36,370 nucleotides of DNA. It comes from an uncultured Bacteroidales bacterium. Lineage in GTDB: Bacteria; Bacteroidota; Bacteroidia; Bacteroidales; WCHB1-69. Below, piece by piece: positions 35,701 to 36,370 of the stretch. Both the position numbers and the translations under genes were made by a program. The stretch covers positions 1 through 36,370 of the forward strand of contig CAJODA010000031.1 of the NCBI GenBank assembly GCA_905233745.1, given 5' to 3'. The notes below the pieces were generated by a model that ran no database searches, was not told the origin of the DNA, and was given only the letters and a program-made list of their open reading frames with translations. How positions within the stretch are numbered: position 1 is the stretch's first letter; each line of letters begins with the position of its first letter.

Positions 35701-36370
35701 AATATTATAACCGTCCACCACTTCAATATACCAATCGCCATTAAGCGGGCAGCCTACCAAGCTTTGAAAAGATTCATCCGGATGATAGAATTGCGTGCCG
35801 GCTGCCACATCGGAAGAATCAACAATACTATTGTGAATATTGGCACTCCTATATACGAAACCACCATCTGCCGCATAGACATACCCCTGTGTGGTGTTGT
35901 TCGACCAACAGTAATTCCATCCAACCCCAGGGGCATTGTTGGGAGAGCTTCTATCACAGTACGCATTATTATCTTGGTAATCATAAGCTTGTCCAAAATA
36001 GGCGTACCTATAATTATCCCCATTCTGCCATCCGGTGGCAGAAGCCGGAATCTGCGCATTGCATTCCGCAGAACCACTTCCTGACCAGCGCATAATATCC
36101 GCCTTTTGTCCGTTGGGACACGTAACATTGATGTAGATATCTCCAATATAGGAGTGTTCCATGTTTATTTTCACATAGTAAATATCGTTCACATTTCGAA
36201 CATAAGCATTGTCACTGTAGTTCGTAAAAGTCAGCATGGAACGATAGGAGCACCCGTGCGGTTCGCAAGGGATGCCATCTGGCAGGAAAGCGGTGTCAGA
36301 GGAGGATAATGTGGACTGATTCTGGCTAAGCACTATCTCGCTGCCCGATTCATGGCTACTCACAATCGTG
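26710..36370 (-). CDS. Giant modular T9SS cell-surface protein, 5'-truncated by window edge
   Basis: More than 3,217 residues, open at the right edge, so the signal peptide lies outside. Domains in order (residues from the first GTG at 36363): P-like jelly roll, about 25-235; PKD/Ig-like modules; a second jelly-roll-like segment, about 457-620; an InlB/Listeria-Bacteroides type repeat with VFAGWSTTPVN, about 663-740; a beta-rich domain, about 745-900; 51-residue repeats, about 1030-1530; Ig-like segments; five 100-residue repeats, about 1735-2245; a HYR-like region; about eight degenerate repeats with LPYHFTNGQIDT; and a C-terminal domain (LYLPNAISPGK...ITILNRWGEVVF) typical of gliding-motility/type B T9SS sorting signals. 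Roughly two dozen copies of a GCDSVVTLHLTV-like strand recur. Likely a secreted adhesin or matrix protein anchored at the outer membrane; ligand unknown. Base composition varies by block, the repeats being GC-rich. Confidence 0.9.
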   Translation of the reverse strand, partial: TIVSSHESGSEIVLSQNQSTLSSSDTAFLPDGIPCEPHGCSYRSMLTFTNYSDNAYVRNVNDIYYVKINMEHSYIGDIYINVTCPNGQKADIMRWSGSGSAECNAQIPASATGWQNGDNYRYAYFGQAYDYQDNNAYCDRSSPNNAPGVGWNYCWSNNTTQGYVYAADGGFVYRSANIHNSIVDSSDVAAGTQFYHPDESFQSLVGCPLNGDWYIEVVDGYNIDNGYIFGWELALTEELLSSNAFHVSRIVPDDIWTTIVSDSSFTISPPATLQQDTTLQYSLYFYDSGGCSFDTVVPVHVYAQHDVEVWEYACDSYTWNGVTYTSTPAMPLTHTYQAAAGCDSMVTLHLTVGNVEASVTNDGPYCAGDTIHLICEDPQDDVSYSWTGPNGWVSSEVNPIIYPASLEMNGTYTLVKTLNGVYCSAQASTTVQVDQINTSVHVSPSDTICVGDEVILTVDCIAEDSILLSEGFAAILTGDDDSGSGSNQKYQCTLPNFPNCDNEHVFLAGGHLRFGDVQSGGGGYITSRSMDLSQPFTVKMWMRGWDNPNEHPWFYLKVDNDTVMQQYIPVSDFSDPYTEYDYVSLTGATANSTITIGNKDLRQRFFLDSVVVVRNGECQYSWSTGATTNSITVSPSQSADYYVTVTSADGCAEVDTFSIVVNPRPVVTFDPCGGTCAIPSMMMDCHDGIVLPPAVPCASNHVFAGWSTTPVNAATSTEPTPLYLAGEQYLASTDITLYAVYKICEIEEEVRYAKVTAAPANWSGEYLIAYHDGGLVFDGSRTTLDAVNNYQNVTFNGNYVNNAAALAPYTFTINQGNANAYTIRSASGYYIGQTADANGMPSSQTTQYDNTISYNGGDVDVVGSGGAYLRFNSAAGQSRFRYYKSDTYTRQKAIQLYRKELVEVEGDCEWLSYPSCPVSIAVDASSDPNGACDPQTIVPPTFTVTDACFENPTATVTPGGVEGQGCDRSQTWTATYENACGGSATPVSVTYTWKVSPDPVDFSSIICENESVVLFDTVLTTSGIYTRTGTSSCGCDSVVTLHLTVNPSTASDTIATSCGSFVWHGRTFSESTDTATFRTINTAGCDSVVTLHLTVGHSNTGDTTAFACDSFDWYEHTNITSSTDALTHTFTNASGCDSVVTLHLTVGHSNTGDTTAFACDRFDWYEHTSITSSTDALTHTFTNASGCDSVVTLHLTINHTPGVTINGDIAVVTGNSTTLTASGADNYQWSTGETSAAITVAPSTTTTYTVVGTSDGCSSEPVSVTVVVSECEPRIGDTSAVACDVFTWYGIDYTSSAETATHVFEGVMPDGCDSIVRLHLTVGHSNTGDTTAFACDRFDWYEHTNITSSTDALTHTFTNTSGCDSVVTLHLTVGHSNTGDTTAFACDRFDWYEHTNITSSTDALTHTFTNASGCDSVVTLHLTVGHSNTGDTTAFACDRFDWYEHTNITSSTSSLTHTFTNASGCDSVVTLHLTVGHSNTGDTTAFACDRFDWYEHTDITSSTDALTHTFTNASGCDSVVTLHLTVHYPSHQSYTVERCGSYTWVSGNGQTYSESGQYYCRHEDSNGCMQVDTLFLTIHPLPATPILSITPNTSCSESNGIITVTSPVGGYLYDLDGGGFQSSNTFANLNAGEHTVSVRDISHGCVSTTAALVTTVGSTLAVEASGTSPCNGGDVELFAETQSGGVTYLWSGPDNFTSTLQNPVINHALPANAGVYTVVVTETATGCVSSSSVTVTVNPTYYFPEHVQVAQGDLPYHWQGRDLYNNATIYDSLQTVAGCDSVLFLKLTVVPFNVVEETPMLLCFGDTVNWHGHLISDPGTYRDTAFAANSIYIVRVIVSSIYYFSENVSYPQGSLPYIWHGHELGGDTTVYDSLQTVVGCDSVLVLNLTIIPFDTIEETPIVLCLGDTANWRGHLLSEPGVYCDTAFSQNTIYMVTVMVNPTYFIQDNLSVPEGSLPYVWRGRQFYGSATAYDSLTTRAGCDSVYSLNLTVIPFNVVEDATISLCPGETEIWHGHLLSGPDIYRDTAFSENNIYVVTVIVNPTYYFPEDLSYPQGSLPFNWHGYLLNGDTVLYDSLLTNAGCDSVYYLNFTVIPFNYVEENPIEICAGRTVSWRGHLLSEEGVYSDTVFAENIIYMVTVTINPIYFITETATVPEGSLPYNWHGRQFYGGVTAYDSLTTTAGCDSVYSLNLTVIPFNVIEDATISLCPGETINWHGQLLSGPGTYTDTVFAENNIYVVTVTVNPLPVVTVSGDALIMIGHDATLTAMGAGSYLWSTGVTTPVVTVSPQETTIYTVTGTNTFGCNDTASFEVVVINDCFLPVQNGEESVHCVSQAVPPQLPEVIACGDTIPLVAGENTGDIESGCGDSVFVYHYTVRDTQYTWTYTYHVSPDEMPLLNNSSINISCLSDTVKPTPPLMVNNCSDTIVPTALPVEVEVTGCRGVVRYIWKYEDCAGHVQNWTYSYIIRDNIAPTFSQPGDVAVCRNANGAYDADTSITGSPVSLDDNCADTEDLSVTYNDLFVDNQTMADTLFRTWVVTDPCGNVARAVQKIIVYDTYHTEIHEGICVRDLPYTFNVGGRDTIISVVSSYNSTFNFPLASQNGCDSLVTLHLTVDTVAEIQEQLSICENELPYHFTYGQIDTTFEEGTPAFSTCRFQMPAQGGCESVLVLALTVTPSYNVDITQTACDMYIWHNTPYRESGRYEWYGQTVNGCDSVETLWLTIRKSSMSVQDSTVCDNDLPIVWNGVTFYEAGTGSAILAGANAVHCDSVVLMTLHVNRTDTTVLYDTIVQNQLPYHFTNGLVDTTFGINIPQESVSIFHFASNNGCDSTVSLNLTVLLNPNAEADSTVCENDLPLVWNDVRFTGAGTDTVVLTASNGADSLLVMHVYVNHNTSAALYDTIVENQLPYHFTNGQIDTVFAVGTPHLTTSRFMLSNANGCDSVVTLELTVILNVSVELDSAVCPSALPLIWNGVEFSDAGTDTVVVPASAGSDSVIVMNLAILPAQLTNLHDEVCASDFPYHFINGQIDTVITSVVPHHAVFNFLFSTQDGCDSVVSLDLSVLDTSLSVVPLSDFCDNMSTTLSALSSMENFVWSTGETSQDIEVTAPGVYSVTASTGDCQSMSAYVVDVCELVLYLPNAISPGKLDGHNDCFSLPERCIGLIDEFEITILNRWGEVVFHSNDKNFKWYGVVRQNVYNYVIYYTELDDKKGRHHLKGALIVL
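29630..31160 (-). repeat. Five ~100-codon tandem repeats in the giant gene
   Basis: Each unit has the pattern Y(Y/F)...QG(S/D)LPY.WHGR..., AGCDSVY.LNLTVIPFN, a CxG(D/E)T.NWHGHL segment and NNIYVVTVIVNP. Units 3 and 5 are far more alike than the rest: nucleotides near 29751-29880 and 30351-30480 are nearly identical at an offset of 600 bp, showing duplication of a two-unit block. Confidence 0.85.
31780..32440 (-). repeat. 153-bp tandem repeats, array 1
   Basis: The GCDS codons recur at 31821, 31974, 32127, 32280 and 32433, an exact 153-bp (51-codon) period. Units encode GDTTAFACDRFDWYEHTNIT followed by SSTDALTHTFTNASGCDS and are nearly identical in DNA except for the fifth, which diverges. 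Confidence 0.93.
32780..33270 (-). repeat. 153-bp tandem repeats, array 2
   Basis: Period points at 32808, 32961 and 33114 (153 bp), then 33264 (150 bp). Same unit as array 1, separated from it by an Ig-like insert (about 32440-32800) with the sequence GDIAVVTGNSTTLTASGA. Confidence 0.92.

Overview
The window looks like a chromosomal segment from a member of the Bacteroidales (Bacteroidota), probably a gut or rumen lineage. Evidence for this is Bacteroidota-type promoters (TAnnTTTG -7 boxes), long-form urocanate hydratase, DUF5606, FloA/NfeD, type IX secretion sorting signals and DUF4143 ATPases. No rRNA, tRNA or CRISPR array was seen. Both edges cut genes: a guanine deaminase at the left and a giant surface protein at the right.

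Positions 1-16944 are mostly ordinary core genome. guaD converges on a seven-gene minus-strand run with tiny gaps: DUF4878-like lipoprotein, tyrS, nfeD, floA, SagB-type nitroreductase, 5'-nucleotidase C-domain protein, cstA. A divergent promoter region separates it from a plus-strand secreted protein whose 3' end looks frameshifted. Then come hutU, a lipoprotein, a DUF5606 protein, a DUF3352-like membrane protein, a CobW/COG0523 GTPase with a His-rich linker, and the ABC-F factor ettA.

Positions 16945-25810 are an accessory patchwork: hipBA, two intact DUF4143-type AAA ATPases, a third reduced to its C-terminal domain, an IS4-family element, an orphan XRE regulator, and an AbiE-like antitoxin whose toxin partner is reduced to its first codons. 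Two families of short direct repeats, sharing a common core, are interleaved with these modules. Between the XRE gene and the antitoxin gene lies a strong candidate non-coding RNA of about 200-230 nt on the minus strand, with its own promoter, a long interrupted hairpin, a closing stem and a 3' U-run. The layout resembles 6S RNA; it is the most interesting unlabelled feature.

Positions 25783-36370 hold rfbA (rmlA) with its own promoter, and upstream of it a gene of more than 3,200 codons for a modular secreted protein. That protein has an N-terminal P-like beta domain, Ig-like modules, an InlB-like repeat, a 51-residue repeat array, a 100-residue repeat array, further GCDS-signature repeats, and a C-terminal gliding-motility/type B T9SS sorting domain. 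Its N-terminal domain is homologous to the central domain of the secreted protein at 7447-8961.
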